From Symsagittifera roscoffensis (Eukaryota; Xenacoelomorpha; Acoela; Convolutidae), in NCBI RefSeq assembly GCF_963678635.1, contig NC_087068.1, positions 25,151,311 through 25,215,310 on the forward strand: DNA of 64,000 nt, in the 5' to 3' direction. The position numbers and the translations under genes were made by a program. The notes beneath the pieces were generated by a model. It saw nothing but the letters and a program-made list of their open reading frames with translations. It did no database searches and was not told the DNA's origin. Below, in pieces: positions 10,318 through 21,671 of the stretch. The first letter of the stretch is position 1. Each line of letters starts with the position of its first letter.

Positions 10318-10681
10318 CAGGGACGGATCTAGGATTTTCCCGAGGTGGGGGGGGGGGGGGGGGTAGATTTTCGAAAACTTTTGTCGACCTCTTTTTTGGT
10401 GGACCGAATTGGTTTTTCGATTTCTCCCTGAGAACGGTTTAGTCCCTGTTTTGGCCAAATTTTCTGTGCCGCGTTTTTAGGCACTTTTTGGAAATTTTGA
10501 CCAAAAATTTGCGTTTTTTTGGCGCGCGCTCCCCCCTCAAAATAAGTATATATTGGCGCCGAATTTTAGTGTCGGTCGGCCAAAAATCGAATCCTTAAAA
10601 AGTACCAAAGGGGGCACACTTTGAGTCGGCAGAGGGTCAAATCCCTGAGGGCGGGGCACCCCCCCACTAAATTCACCCCTG
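10318..10681. mobile_element. hAT-like MITE, copy 1
   Basis: The ends are inverted: CAGGGACGGATCTAGG at the left, and at the right the complement of CAGGGG plus a matching tail. Flanking octamers (10310-10317 and 10682-10689) agree at five of eight positions. CAGGG tips with 8-bp duplications are typical of hAT elements. The interior is non-coding and includes a long G tract. Confidence 0.6.
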
Positions 10682-11477
10682 ACACCATATATGCTTCGAC
10701 GTATGATTTGCATGGTGACAAAATCAAAAACTAATAAAGCTTATTGTTTAAAAAGTATACGTTTTCCAAATCATTTTTGTCAATTAACAGCATTTTCACA
10801 GTTTTTCAGGGAAAAAAGTTGTCCAGAAAAATCTAAATCATAATTAGCACCATATATGTTGCGACTTATGATTAGCCTGCTGAAATTTTTTCATATCTTA
10901 CCAACAGCTTGCCTAATGATGAGAAATCGTTTTTAATATTTAATTAATCCGACGAAAAGCTATTTCGAGGATTTTCGAAACAAATGTATGTGCTATGCAT
11001 AATTAGTCATTTTCTGCACAAACCATGGTATGATCTGTATGTTTGCGCACTATCTTCTATAGTGGGTAATCCGGGGGACCAGTAAAAAACTAGATGCTAT
11101 TAGGGAGATTCATACATGAAAAGAGCAGAATAAGGGCAGAATTTCATTAAGATATAATCTGAATAGGACGGAAAGATCAAGAAGTAGCTCAAGAAGTGAC
11201 TTTACTCGATCAATTTCAATGGAAAATAACTATGCGGTCAAAAGTTGCAAAGGACTGGAAAAATGAAACCATGCTGTCTAGCTGACAGATTCCGAAAAAT
11301 TATATGCATAATTTTTTGTTATTTGAAAACTTTTATCAGATTATCTCAACATTTTTGTACTAATGAAAATGTTTGGCACTAAGAAGTTGCCTAAAAATTA
11401 GTTTTGTTTTGCTTGTAAAACTCATTTCAAAAACAAGATTTTTCCAAGATAAAATAGTTTTCGTACATAGCAACATA

Positions 11478-11830
11478 CAGGGACGGATCTAGGATTTTCT
11501 CGAGGGGGGGGGTGCGGATTTTCGAGAAATTTTGTCGGTCTTTTTTTTGGTGGACCGAATTAATTTTGCGAGTTCTCCTGAGAATGGTTTAGTCCCTGTT
11601 TTAGCCCAATTTTCTGCGCCTCGCTTTTAGGCACTTTTTGGAAATTTTGACTAAAAATTTGCGTTTTTTCGGCGAGCGCTCCCCCTTCATAATAAGTATA
11701 TGTTGGCGCCGAATTTTAGTGTCGGTCGGCCAAAAATGGATTCCTTAAAAATTACCAAAGGGGGCACACTTTGGGTCGGCAGGGGGTCGAATCCCTGAGG
11801 GCGGGGCGTCCTCCCCTAAATTCGCCCCTG
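11478..11830. mobile_element. hAT-like MITE, copy 2
   Basis: Same family and position within the duplicated unit as the 10318 copy. The left end is CAGGGACGGATCTAGG and the inverted right end CAGGGGCGAATTTAGG. Flanks GCAACATA and GCTTCATA agree at six of eight bases, as a decayed 8-bp target duplication would. Confidence 0.65.
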
Positions 11831-12325
11831 GCTTCATATATGCTTCGACGTATGATTTGCTTGGTGACAAAAATCAAAATTTAATAAACCTTAGTGTTTA
11901 AAAAAGATACGTTTTCTAAATCATTTTTGTCAATTAACAACATTTTCACAGTTTTTCAGGGAAAAAAGTTGTCCAAAAAAATCTAATTCATAATTAGCAC
12001 CATATATGTTGCGACTTATGATTCGCATAGTCAAATTTTTTCATATCTTACCAACAGCTTGCCTAATGATGAGAAATCGTTTGAATATTTATTTAATCCG
12101 ACGAAAAGTTATTTCGAAGATTTTCGAAACAAATGTATGTGCTATGCATGATTAGTCATTTTCTGCACAAACCATGGGATGATCTGTATAGTTGCGCACT
12201 ATCTTCTATAGTTGGTAATCCGGGGGACCATTAAAATACTAGATTCCATTAGGGAGATTCATACATAAAAAGAGCAGAATAAGGGCGAAATTTCATTTAG
12301 ATATGATCTGAATAGGACGGAAAGA

Positions 12326-13348
12326 CTGATCAAATCAAACAAATTAACCACAAAAAAATTGAAAATGAAGATTATTATCTGAATAAGAGACCAAAGAATG
12401 CGCAATCAATGGTAAAATGTTAGGAATAGTCATAGCTGACAGACAAAGACATGATAAGATGACAAAAAAATCCCGAAGAGATAACGGAGGAAAACAAAAA
12501 ATGACATCTAATTCGGGGGGACATACAGGGTCACCACGGAAATGATAGATATGAATGCGATAATCTCGACATCGCGATGATCAACTATTTATTGGAGAAA
12601 CAGCTTTGCAGCACAAGTGGTTGCGTCTTACGGATCAGAATGGAACACAAACATCGACTAGATTTCCACAAAATCCTTGATTTTTGGTGAACATATTGTG
12701 AACTTAACGGTTGTGAAAAACGAAAGGCTGAATAGATATGGAGATGCTGCACAAAGGCTTTTGTTCTAACTTGGTCAACTATACAGACCCGGGTTGACTT
12801 CCATACAAAGAAAACAATTTCACAAAAGGAGCCAAAGAAAGAACGCGAGTCATGTAATTTCATACTATGAAGAATGTGTGGCTAAAATTTTTTCAAAAAA
12901 AGTTTTCCTTTTTTTATCACAAAAAATTTCTAAACTAAAACTGAGGATTTTCAAAACTGTTACTTAAATCTATTGGCAGTAAAATTGATTTTGCAAACAC
13001 AACAATCCAGAAAATTTCTTTACATAATTTTTCAATGAAGATGCAACTCATTCAATTTCATACTTGACATGCAATGCTGCTCGTTTATTTCTAGGCACAA
13101 ACAAACATTTTAACCAAAAAATTCAATCAATTTTTTTTGTTTATAATGTGTAGTCCAGGCATAGTGTTTTTGCGCAAAAGCAACAAAATTAGAATGAGTG
13201 TTTTGTGAAACGCCGAATTGCTGTTTTTTGTTTTATATAGTAAAATAAAATTAAGGTCTGTCAAAAAAAGGCAGCAGTTTGCAACACTCAAAGTTTCATA
13301 AAAGAAGCTTTTTAGCCGCCCACAAAAGCTACATAATTACAAGTTTTG
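12326..13348. other. Intergenic; possible decayed coding at 12570-12860
   Basis: Most of this stretch holds nothing I can support. On the plus strand about 12577-12690 is open and less AT-rich, with a His/Cys/Lys-rich peptide, but stops follow at once. It may be an old pseudogene. Confidence 0.3.
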
Positions 13349-13910
13349 GATCTTGTTAGCTATTCCCCCATGGTACCTTGTAATGAACCCCCCCCCCCCC
13401 CCATATAAAGAAAAAAGAATTGAACAGTTAAGCATATACAAATTTTGTACCTTGTTAAATATTTCGTACCCCATTGCAACAGGAGAGAAATTGTTAACAA
13501 AGTCCCAAATTTTTGATCTAATCAATTTTTGATCTTTTAACATTATTTTACTAATGTCCAAATGCAGTTTATTTGTGGGATTCTTTCCACTGAACTTGTT
13601 GGTTTTATCAATTAAGAAAGACCTTGATTTTTATGTTCAGACCTGAACACAAAAACTTAGAGCGAATTTCAGAAAGCCTATGATTTTTCAGATCTTGTTA
13701 GCTATTCCCCCATGGTACCTTGTAATGAACCCCCCCCCCCCCATATAAAGAAAAAAGAATTGAACAGTTAAGCATATACAAATTTTGTACCTTGTTAAAT
13801 ATTTCGTACCCCATTGCAACAGGAGAGAAATTGTTAACAAAGTCCCAAATTGTTAACAAGAAGTACACAAAAACTTAGAGCGAATTTCAGAAAGCCTATG
13901 ATCTTTCAGA
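13349..13910. repeat. Interleaved direct duplications with C-tracts
   Basis: A block of about 162 bp beginning GATCTTGTTAGCTATTCCCC occurs at 13349 and 13691. Each copy contains a pure C-run (13390-13402, 13730-13742). A second block, ACACAAAAACTTAGAGCGAA to GCCTATGAT, occurs at 13647 and 13865. The order A-B-A-B fits one tandem duplication followed by a deletion in the second copy. Confidence 0.75.
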
Positions 13911-14405
13911 TAAGGAGAAAATGCTAGTCACACAATTTCACACTGCGAAAAAATGCTAGTCGTAGATTTATTAGACAGTTTTTTGGACGTGTGAAATGCT
14001 AGTTTCACAAGTGTGAAACTGTATGACGAGCGTTTTTGTCAGCCTGGGGGAATCGTTAGCTTAGTGAAAATTGATAAGTGATAACAAAGTCAGATTTCTA
14101 TTTTTGCAACCACGCCAGAAAAAAATAGAAGGCTGGAATGTTTCTAAAGAAGTACAAGTGAGTAGACGCAAGGTCACAGATAATGGAAAATCAATCTTGA
14201 AAACTGAAAAATTCGAGTACTTTGCCATGAAGAGCAAGTACACTTTAACTCGAAAAAAGTTACACACACAGTTATATCAAAAGCCACCTGTGCTTTTGCA
14301 TCGTTCATGTTTGCGACCGAAAAGTTAACTGGCAGCGATCGACATTAAAAAGTGTCATTTGCAGTCGAAGAAAGTTTTTCGATGTAACCCTTAAAATATT
14401 AGTAA
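13911..14405. other. Intergenic, nothing firm
   Basis: Contains short repeats of TGCTAGT plus CACA/TTTCAC words. An 85-codon chance ORF at 14071-14328 has no recognisable feature. Confidence 0.4.
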
Positions 14406-14646
14406 CAGCAAGCAATGTAGATTAGATCGAGCGGATCTACTTAACAATCTCCCTCTTTCAAGAAAGGGGGCGGGGATTATTAAGTAGATTACTTGCAGCG
14501 AATGTTGGACCAGTCAGAAGGCAGCAAAACTCGAATTTACATAACGCTCTAGTGCGAATTTACAGTTTTGATTTACAGGGTTGGAACTTCTTTAGTAGAT
14601 ACAATAGGGGAGGGAGATTGTTAAGTAGATCCGATCGAGCTTGCTG
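14406..14646. mobile_element. Small inverted-repeat element
   Basis: GGATCTACTTAACAATCTCC (from 14433) is repeated in reverse complement ending at 14632. The similarity extends outward to CAGCAAGC on both sides, with a short insertion at the left. A further internal TTAAGTAGAT lies at 14479. There is no coding capacity. It is a MITE-like or foldback element. Confidence 0.65.
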
Positions 14647-15569
14647 GCCGCGACTTAGTGGCTCAGTGGTGAATAAGTTGTACAAAACTTCGAACATTTG
14701 TTGACAGGCACAAATGGCAAACCCAGTATTGCGGTGAATTTGGTGATTGTATTGGACTACGCGTGATTCATGTTGACTATCTGTTTTTGGCGAGACAAAG
14801 GTATTCAAAAGCAAGATCTAACTGGCTCTGGAAAGGATAAAAACGCGAATGGTCAAGAAGAAGAGCTTCATTTTTAGGAGCCTCAGAGTTTGAATGTTTA
14901 GTGACTACAAAGAAGTAAAATATTTCCAAAGGATACAAAGCATTTCCTGAAGTTTGCAGGAGTTTCGGTGACAAATAATGAAATGGCTGTTATTCAGATG
15001 TTTGTGGCATTGGCAAGCTTATTGATCAGAGAGTTACGGACAGTGTTTCCACATAGACTTGAACTTGAGTATTCTTGCGTACTCGTCGTCTCACATGGGG
15101 TTTTATCGAAGCCTTCATTATTGATCGGTCATATCAACGGGTCTCACACAGAAGATGATGTTCCACAAATTAACGTGCCCGCTACCACTCAAATTTTATG
15201 GTGAAACTAGCTTCCAGCAACAGTGCATTTCAGGGCTCTCTCAGAAAAAATGGATCGCAAAGTCGCATTGTTTCATTGGTAGTCAAAATTATTGGTTCGA
15301 TCCTCAACAGCAATTACGAGGCGGGCGCTTTATGCAGCCAAGCAACTTGAGAGGAGATTTTCTGTAGGGGAGAAAATCATTGTCAATTTGGTTTTAACTA
15401 AGTTGTTCGATAAGCCTGCAGTGCGAGCAGACTAGCGTTGTAATGCTTGCAGTAGATGCTTAAAAAGTTAAGCCGGAAGTGAAATTGCCCTGACGCGTTT
15501 TGCAATAAATAAAAAACTCATCAACTACGAGATATTTTGTCGCTGAAATGATGCTCGCAGATTTGAGTG
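14647..15569. other. Flank of the LTR element; SINE-like remnant near 15240-15345
   Basis: The plus strand is open over 14968-15204 and, in another frame, 15155-15367. I do not recognise the peptides and see no domain. On the minus strand, 15345-15280 reads GGCTGCAT then AAAGCGCCCGCCTCGTAAT. This looks like the acceptor and anticodon arm of a tRNA with part of the D arm missing, so a decayed tRNA-derived SINE is possible. Nothing else is supported. Confidence 0.3.
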
Positions 15570-15829
15570 TGGTTCTTAGGCCTAACACATAGAGTAATTT
15601 CGGACAGGGTACACCGTCTGTTCGTCACGCTATCTTATTTTCGGCCGGATAGGTTCGTGCAACTTCTTAGTCTAATACCGATCCTAATCTTACTCTTATA
15701 TCTACTAGTCTCAGGGTGTTTAACTAATCTCTGCTAGGCTCAATAGATCTAGAGTATACTGGCCTATTGCGATTGCTAAAGTTCTCTTGGAGAGGCAACT
15801 AAATTCTAAGTTAATTTCAAATCTCTCTG

Positions 15830-15857
15830 GTGCTGAAATTACAAGTAATTTCAGCAC
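15830..15857. promoter_or_regulatory. Perfect 13-bp palindrome in the LTR
   Basis: GTGCTGAAATTAC and its exact inverse are separated by AA. The same perfect hairpin is in LTR-b (21527-21554). LTR-c (62331-62358) has changes on both arms. It could form an RNA hairpin in R/U5 or bind a dimeric factor. Confidence 0.5.
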
Positions 15858-15910
15858 TTACAAATAAGTGGGTTGTTAGTTAGATGGATCATGATTGGTT
15901 AATATTAATT

Positions 15911-15919
15911 ATTTTATAG
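15911..15919 (-). promoter_or_regulatory. TATA-like box of the LTR promoter
   Basis: The minus strand reads CTATAAAAT about 55-60 bases inside the LTR 5' edge, where a U3 promoter would be expected. It is conserved in LTR-b and LTR-c. Function is inferred from position only. Confidence 0.4.
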
Positions 15920-15974
15920 TGATAAAATATCCATATCATAACCAATAATAAAATGTAGTTTAGTTCTGGTTCCA

Positions 15975-17925
15975 CTCATCCGGGGTTTACAGAGTTTTTT
16001 TTTATCTTTATCTTTCTTTCTGCAATTGGAGGATGGATGATGATCGTTGGTATTTGGCGAACATCATTTTCTTATTTGGTTCCTCTTGAAAAAGAACGTT
16101 CCATGTAGCTGGAATCTTGGATATGAAGTTGTTAGCCTGTCATTTGACAAAGACTGTGACCGCCAACGAAATCAATCTGATTTTCAAATGATTTGCTATG
16201 ATTGGTCGTTGTGCTTTGGTGGAGAACTGATTGAGTGTCACTCTCATCTGGGAATGGCGTGGAGATTGTGTTTGGAGAGAATGCCTTTGTAACTCGGATC
16301 TGTACGTATACTTGAACATCGAGGTGGTCATTGGTCTGATTCAATGAAATGTTTTTCTGCTAAGTCAAGTCGTACTCCAAATCCTTTTTGAGTCGTGATT
16401 GTAGGCGGCATATTGGTTGCGTTTAGCCATTCTGCAGATCAAGTGTGATGGGGTCGTCTAGTCTCTGGATGTTCGTCTTTGTAGTTGTGTATGATCTATG
16501 TACTGCATATTAGAATTTACATTTTATAAAATTTTGTTAATTTAGTTTTTTAGTTATGATTTTGGTTAATTGTTTTCGCAAAAGCGTTTTAGTTTTATTA
16601 AAATTATTTTTAAGAGTTACTCACCCTTGAGTACCTCTTGTCAAAAATTTTGATGAGGTCACAAAGCGTGGGTGTAGCACGGTGGGTTAGGCCGACTATA
16701 GAGCGTGCTCAGGACGTCCTCTCGGGTGGGTTAGGCCAGGAGTGGGAGTATGATTTCATGCTGTTCCTTTGAGAGGTCCTGCTTTGTGCTAACGTTTATG
16801 TTGTATTTTTATGGTTTTGCTTCTGTTACTTGGTTGTATCTTTTTTTCAAAAACCAATTTTTTTGGTTTTGGGTTTGTCTTGGGACTTTTTGGTGTTTTA
16901 TTATTTCTTTCTTAGACTTGGTAATTGTCTTTAAAAGAATAAACTATCCAGTACTAAGCTGGTTTATTAGGGTTTGGGTACCGTGGGTTTTCTTTTCTTA
17001 GTCATGCTGTTATTTTGTGGTTTATGGTGTTTAGTAAACTGCGTTGGTTAGTTTGGGTTTATTATATAATTCCTTTCCAACCGGGTTAAGGAAAAGTTGG
17101 AAATTTGTTATCGCTTGTTTGAGTTGTTGTTAGTGAAAACTTAAAACTTGAAAACGTTATTTTAAAAAATTCCTCGTGGGCGAGCTGTGCGATTTTGAAT
17201 AGAATTCTTGTGCGAGTAAATGAAAAATTTAGTACTGCTTTCTTCTTTGTTATAAATTTACTACTTAGAAACTGAATTTTACTGTTTTTGGGGGCTTGAA
17301 ATTATAAATTAGTTTTCACCGTATTTCATTTTACTACATTTGGGGAATAATTTATAAATTAATTTACTACTTTTGTTACAAATTTTACTGCATCATTTAG
17401 TGCTGAAGATTTAATAGATTTTATGATGAATAAAAGAAATTGTATTTATGTTTGATTTTTCTTTCGTTATGGTGATTGTGATGTGAAGACTAAAAGAATA
17501 AATTGAACTTTGATAACAAATGGTTAGTTAAAATTTTAAAATAGTTACTTTTAAATTATGCAATTTATATTTACCTTAATCGTCGGGGAAGAAACCGTGC
17601 GCAAAAATGTCTTGAATCGCATTTGATGTTGTTAGTAAATTTGCTAGTATGCGTTTGATATTGTTTAGTTTGTAGCAGTGGCCAAAAGAATTGAAGTGGT
17701 TTTATGGTTTTTAGTTCTTCGGTGCCTACTGCAATTTCATGATGTTTGTTCTGGATTAAATTGTTAATTTTATGATTTTATTTAGTGTTGTGAATTGAAT
17801 TTTAATATGGGTATTTCTATAGGTTGAATATATTCATGCGGGATTAATAAAAGTCGGAATTCTTCTACGTTGAAGGTCTTAGTGAGGGGACAGAATATAT
17901 ACACTTGGTTGATTGGGTCATAATT
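15975..17925 (-). other. 3' untranslated region of the element, copy A
   Basis: About 1.95 kb between LTR-a and the end of the post-env ORF, repeated at 21672-23617. The minus strand has a purine run (complement of 15991-16021) near the LTR that might serve the polypurine-tract role, though it is not directly at the LTR edge. A block with two copies of GTGGGTTAGGCC lies at about 16681-16735. Plus-strand ORFs here (16047-16292, 16750-17001) lack good starts, and I do not call them genes. Confidence 0.5.
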
Positions 17926-18318
17926 TCAGAGGATGCCTTGAAGGTCAGTACTTTTAATACAATATGTGAAATTTAGGAAAAACGGTGAGGTATATCCAGA
18001 ATTAATAAACTGAAATATGTGGTGGGGTTGTCGTGATGGTGCGGATAAATCAAATTGATTTTGTTTAAAACGATAATAGGTGTAGGTTTGTGTTTGTTTA
18101 GTTCTCAACATGATGTCGTGTGAACAGTGCAAATCAAGTTCTTTGGGTGTAAGAAAATGAAAGGTTAATGAAAATGTTTGAATTTTGTCGTAAAATGATT
18201 CGTATGCCTGAATATCGGATAGTGCTTCTGAAATAATGTGATCATGCTTTTTGTCTAATATGTTAAGTGTGAATAAGTAAGATGTTTTTATGAAAAATTT
18301 CTCTGTTAATTGTGGGTT
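17926..18318 (-). pseudogene. Post-env ORF, C-terminal fragment (copy A)
   Basis: Matches the last third of the ORF at 23618-25095, including the same ending. Upstream (to the right) the match stops at 18318. A deletion of about 1.68 kb relative to copy B fuses it to env sequence, removing most of this ORF together with the Env membrane anchor. Confidence 0.7.
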
Positions 18319-18321
18319 TGC

Positions 18322-20279
18322 AATATGTAGTCCTTAATATCTTTAAAATATCGTCTGTAATCTTGTGTACAAATGTCTGAAAATCCTGCGGTTACTGCAA
18401 GTTTTCTTAAAATTTGATCTATTGATTGTCGTTTATTAGTGTCCATTTGTGTTAGTAGTTCTTGAATTTGTTGTGTTCTAATGTGATGTTGTATGTCTGA
18501 TTTAGAATATATTCATATCGATTGTAAATCGATATTGGGATTACTTGCAATAGCTCGAATACTTTCGGGTGAAAATTTTTTTAATGGCTGCATTAATGTA
18601 GGGTACGGTGTAAGTAGGTAGTATTTATCTTCATCCGGATTTAATTGTGGCTGTTTTCTGATCCACATGGGACTGCGGTATCCCAACAATATGTTCGTCG
18701 TGAAAGTGTATCGACAAAATGTACTAAATTTTTATAGAATATCGGGATTCTTTTATAACAACGTTTACCTTCAAAAACACATAATGGTGATGTTTTTTTG
18801 GTGCAAGTATAAAACATTGAGATGTTTCTTTTATAGTCAAAGAAGTTTGATCTATTTACGGATAACAAATATCCTGCGTAGGGTATTTTTAGAACTGCTA
18901 ACTCCAGTGATTGCAAAATTTGTGTTCTTTCTAATTCACATAGTTGATGTAATGTTTCTAATTCAGAAAGTGATCTTTCTTGAAAAGTTCTACTAATTGT
19001 GTAGTCTAATTTCAGATCTAAGTGAATGTCATAATGTATTGCATTGCTCCAAAATAGGTACTATTCACTAATGAGAGTTTTTGTAAACGTGTGCTTTCAC
19101 TGTCGTATGGTTTTAGTTTTCCACCAGGGTTACTTGCGTTTTTAAGAAGGTTTACTGGGATGTTTGATGTGTCGTTGTTTATAGGATGATGTGTTGCAAC
19201 AGGAAGTTATATTGTATTTTTCCAGTGGTCATGTCGAAACCTTCGTCGTATTTGACAAGTATTTCGGAATATTGTGTTTTATAGAGTGGTTTTTTGTATT
19301 TACATACAAATTCTGTTTCATTATAGATTTGAAAACGTGTCAATTTATTTTCTATATTATGAATGTTTCTGAATTTAGTTTTGTGTTGTCTTCATTGCGT
19401 TGGGCTGACTTTTTCAAATGGGTTGGATTCAATGAAATCTTTTTTATGAAATTTAATCATTCGGGCGTGGATTTTTGCTACTTGAAATGATGTACAGGTG
19501 TCTTCGGGAAAGCAAACAATTGTTGCTTGTGTCCTTGTGGTAGGATCACAATAGCCTTGGTCGTTTTTACAAGGTATCCTGATTCCTTGATAAATTATGG
19601 TGTTGTCTTTTAAATCTTGTGTAAGTTGTATTTTTTCAAGTTGTATTTTCCAGTAAAAAAAAAACACTATTTCTTGTTATCCTAATTTTTGCATCTGCTT
19701 TGCAGTTCGAAGGATTCTTTATTCCAAAATATGGAATCCAGTGTTTATCGTGAATATCATAAATTAATCGTCCGTGTGCGCCATTGTATGGGATCTTTCG
19801 TCTAATTTAAAATGTCCTTGATATCTTTCAAGTTCTGCTTGATGTACGGATTCGGATAAAACTTGAAAATTTACTAATTTTCGGTTTGAACTTTTGTTTT
19901 TCGTCAAATTTAATCTGAGTAGGAGTAGTTCGTTTTTACAATCGTCGGTGAAAGAGTCTTTCTTTATTACTCTGGTAGAATGATTCGTGATCAAGTCGGT
20001 TTTTATTTCTATTGGAGACTTTTGAACAACCTACTTTCTGTTCGGAAAATGTCGCTGTGACTTTATAACCTGTAAGTGTTGTTGCTCGGGCTTTTGAGTA
20101 TAATGTTGATATTACATTTGTGGTTTCTATAGCTTGTGGTTCTGATTCGCATTGTGTTACTTGGTTTATAGCATATTTGTGTAGCGTTTTTTGTTCGTTT
20201 TCTTGACAATCATAGTGTGTCACTAATCAATCCTGAGGTCCTGTGCGAGGAGATGAATTTGTTTTTTGTTCGGAAAAAA
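18322..20279 (-). pseudogene. env: Env glycoprotein, jingchuvirus-like (copy A, lacks anchor)
   Basis: The minus-strand frames keep landmarks seen in class III-type glycoproteins of jingchuviruses and of Env genes of some LTR elements. A YDC near the N terminus is followed by KYAINQVTQC (about 20150-20223). A Cys-rich block with GYCDPTT and VCFPEDTC lies at about 19480-19570. A late block CYKRIPIFYKNLVHFVD lies at about 18690-18760. Frameshifts and stops break the frame several times. This copy retains a central segment of about 335 bp (19183-19515) missing from copy B, but has lost the transmembrane region. Env would have made the element infectious or allowed cell-to-cell movement. As it stands it cannot encode a whole protein. 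The family call rests on motif spacing only. Confidence 0.5.
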
Positions 20280-20408
20280 TTATAAAAAGGAGGTGTTGAA
20301 ATGTGAACATTCTCAAAATATACAAATGTATGATAATCCTGAGTATGGGTATAAAAAGTTATATATCCAATTGTCTTTTTGGTATATCTGTCGTATTTAT
20401 ATAAGACT

Positions 20409-21300
20409 TCAGTTGTGATAAATGGGGGGAGGTAATGATTGAGCAGTTTGATTTGGTGGGTCTAAGGGAAAAGGGTGTTGAATAATATTATTCATTCTTC
20501 CTGTGATCTCAAACTTTAATTGGAGACGATTTTGTTGAAGTGTTTGAATATTGTGTTCTCGAATATCTTTGTGGATTTCTTGTGTATACTGTAGTCTATT
20601 TAGTGCCCAAATGTGAAATCGGCTACTTTCTTGATGTTGTCCAAATAGTGGGCGAGGTGCTACGAAAGTGTTCCAATCTAAGCGTAGAGGGGTATTTGTT
20701 AATGATTGTTCGTGGTATCTGAAGCCAAGATTGTTTGGAAAACTAAAGGGGAAAGTGTTGGTGATACTTGACTCATTGATGGTGTTGATGGAAGTGAGAG
20801 TGTTTCTGGTAGGGATGATCAAGTTGTATCAGAAGAAATATCTATTGGTTCATTTAATAAATTGGGTTCACCTTGGGTATTTGAATGGGTTGTCCAATAT
20901 GGTAGACGTTCAGTGGATTCTGGGGGTTGAAAGGATTTACGCGGATCTGCTCTGATGTTGGGGTTGAAACTGGATAGTCTAATGGGATGTTTGAAGTGCT
21001 TTGCTGTGAAGCAAGTGTGGGAGTATCCGGTAATGTAGTACTAGAAAGTTCTGATGTAGTCGAGGTTGGGGATTGAGGTATGTTAAAATGAACTCTGGGG
21101 GTTTGAAAATTTCTATTTCGTCTTGGATGTATAATTTGTCTATTTATTTCAAGTGTATTTTGATTTTGACTAATATGTCTTAATCGATTGAGATCTTTCT
21201 GTAAGGTGGGATATAAATTATATGTTGGTTCGCTTAAAGGTGCTTGGCGATTAACAGGTTCTAATGGTTCAGATAATCGATCGTGCGTGTCGTTCTTCAA
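20409..21300 (-). pseudogene. Linker ORF between pol and env (copy A)
   Basis: Two minus-strand blocks in different frames (20854-21300 and 20409-20822) code for a Pro/Thr/Ser/Asn-rich stretch followed by a more ordered part with WNTFVAPRPLFGQ and WALNRLQYTQEI. I do not recognise a domain. It could be the N-terminal part of Env or a separate small protein. The block recurs at 27371-28318, 34575-35400 and 44905-45760, so it is a fixed part of the element. A run of Gs at 20422-20427 sits where the frame is lost before env. Confidence 0.55.
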
Positions 21301-21327
21301 AAGATCGTTATCTCGTTCTTCAATAGT

Positions 21328-21671
21328 TGTTCGTCACGCTATCTTATTTTCGGCCGGATAGGTTCGTGCAACTTCTTAGTCTAATCTTACTCTTATATCT
21401 ACTAGTCTCAGGGTGTTTAACTAATCTCTGCTAGGCTCAATAGATCTAGAGTATACTGGCTTATTGCGATTGCTAAAGTTCTCTTTGAGAGGCAACTAAA
21501 TTCTAAGTTAAATTCAAATCTCTCTGGTGCTGAAATTACAAGTAATTTCAGCACTTACAAATAAGTGGTTTGTTAGTTAGATGGATCATGATTGGTTAAT
21601 ATTAATTATTTTATAGTGATAAAATATCCATATCATAACCAATAATAAAATGTAGTTTAGTTCTGGTTCCA
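21328..21671 (-). repeat. LTR-b, truncated at its left end
   Basis: Matches LTR-a from TGTTCGTCACG to the TTCCA end and differs by a 12-bp deletion and a few substitutions. The outer 49 bp are missing. It is joined directly to the linker ORF of copy A, so it is the breakpoint of a tandem duplication of the env-LTR end. Confidence 0.85.

Larger units (their letters stand above)
10027..12325. repeat. Tandem duplication of a 1.15-kb unit
   Basis: The unit at 10027-11173 is followed directly by a second copy at 11174-12325. Both begin AGATCAAGAAGTAGCTCAAG and end with GAATAGGACGGAAAG. Each copy carries one CAGGG-ended element at the same relative place, so that element was present before the duplication. 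The copies differ by scattered substitutions and small indels, most visibly in a G-run (about 18 Gs at 10348). Confidence 0.85.
15570..15974 (-). repeat. LTR-a, complete, 3' end of the element
   Basis: 405 bp running from TGGTTCTTAGG to CTGGTTCCA, so it has the usual TG...CA ends. It matches 62080-62475 over its whole length and 21328-21671 over its right part. It has a short U3 on the minus strand, a TATA-like site and a strong palindrome. Confidence 0.85.

Noticed and set aside
13349-13910. A gene around the C-tracts
   Set aside because: Frames are short and interrupted, and the similarity is due to direct duplication only.
15500-15569. A second primer-binding region left of LTR-a
   Set aside because: There is weak similarity to the sequence left of LTR-c (CGAGATATTTTGTCGC versus CGAGATTTATGGTCGC), but no TGG motif. 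It was too weak to call.
16750-17001. A plus-strand multi-membrane ORF in the 3' region
   Set aside because: The homologous frame in copy B (22441 onward) is frameshifted. The hydrophobic peptide follows from T-rich DNA.
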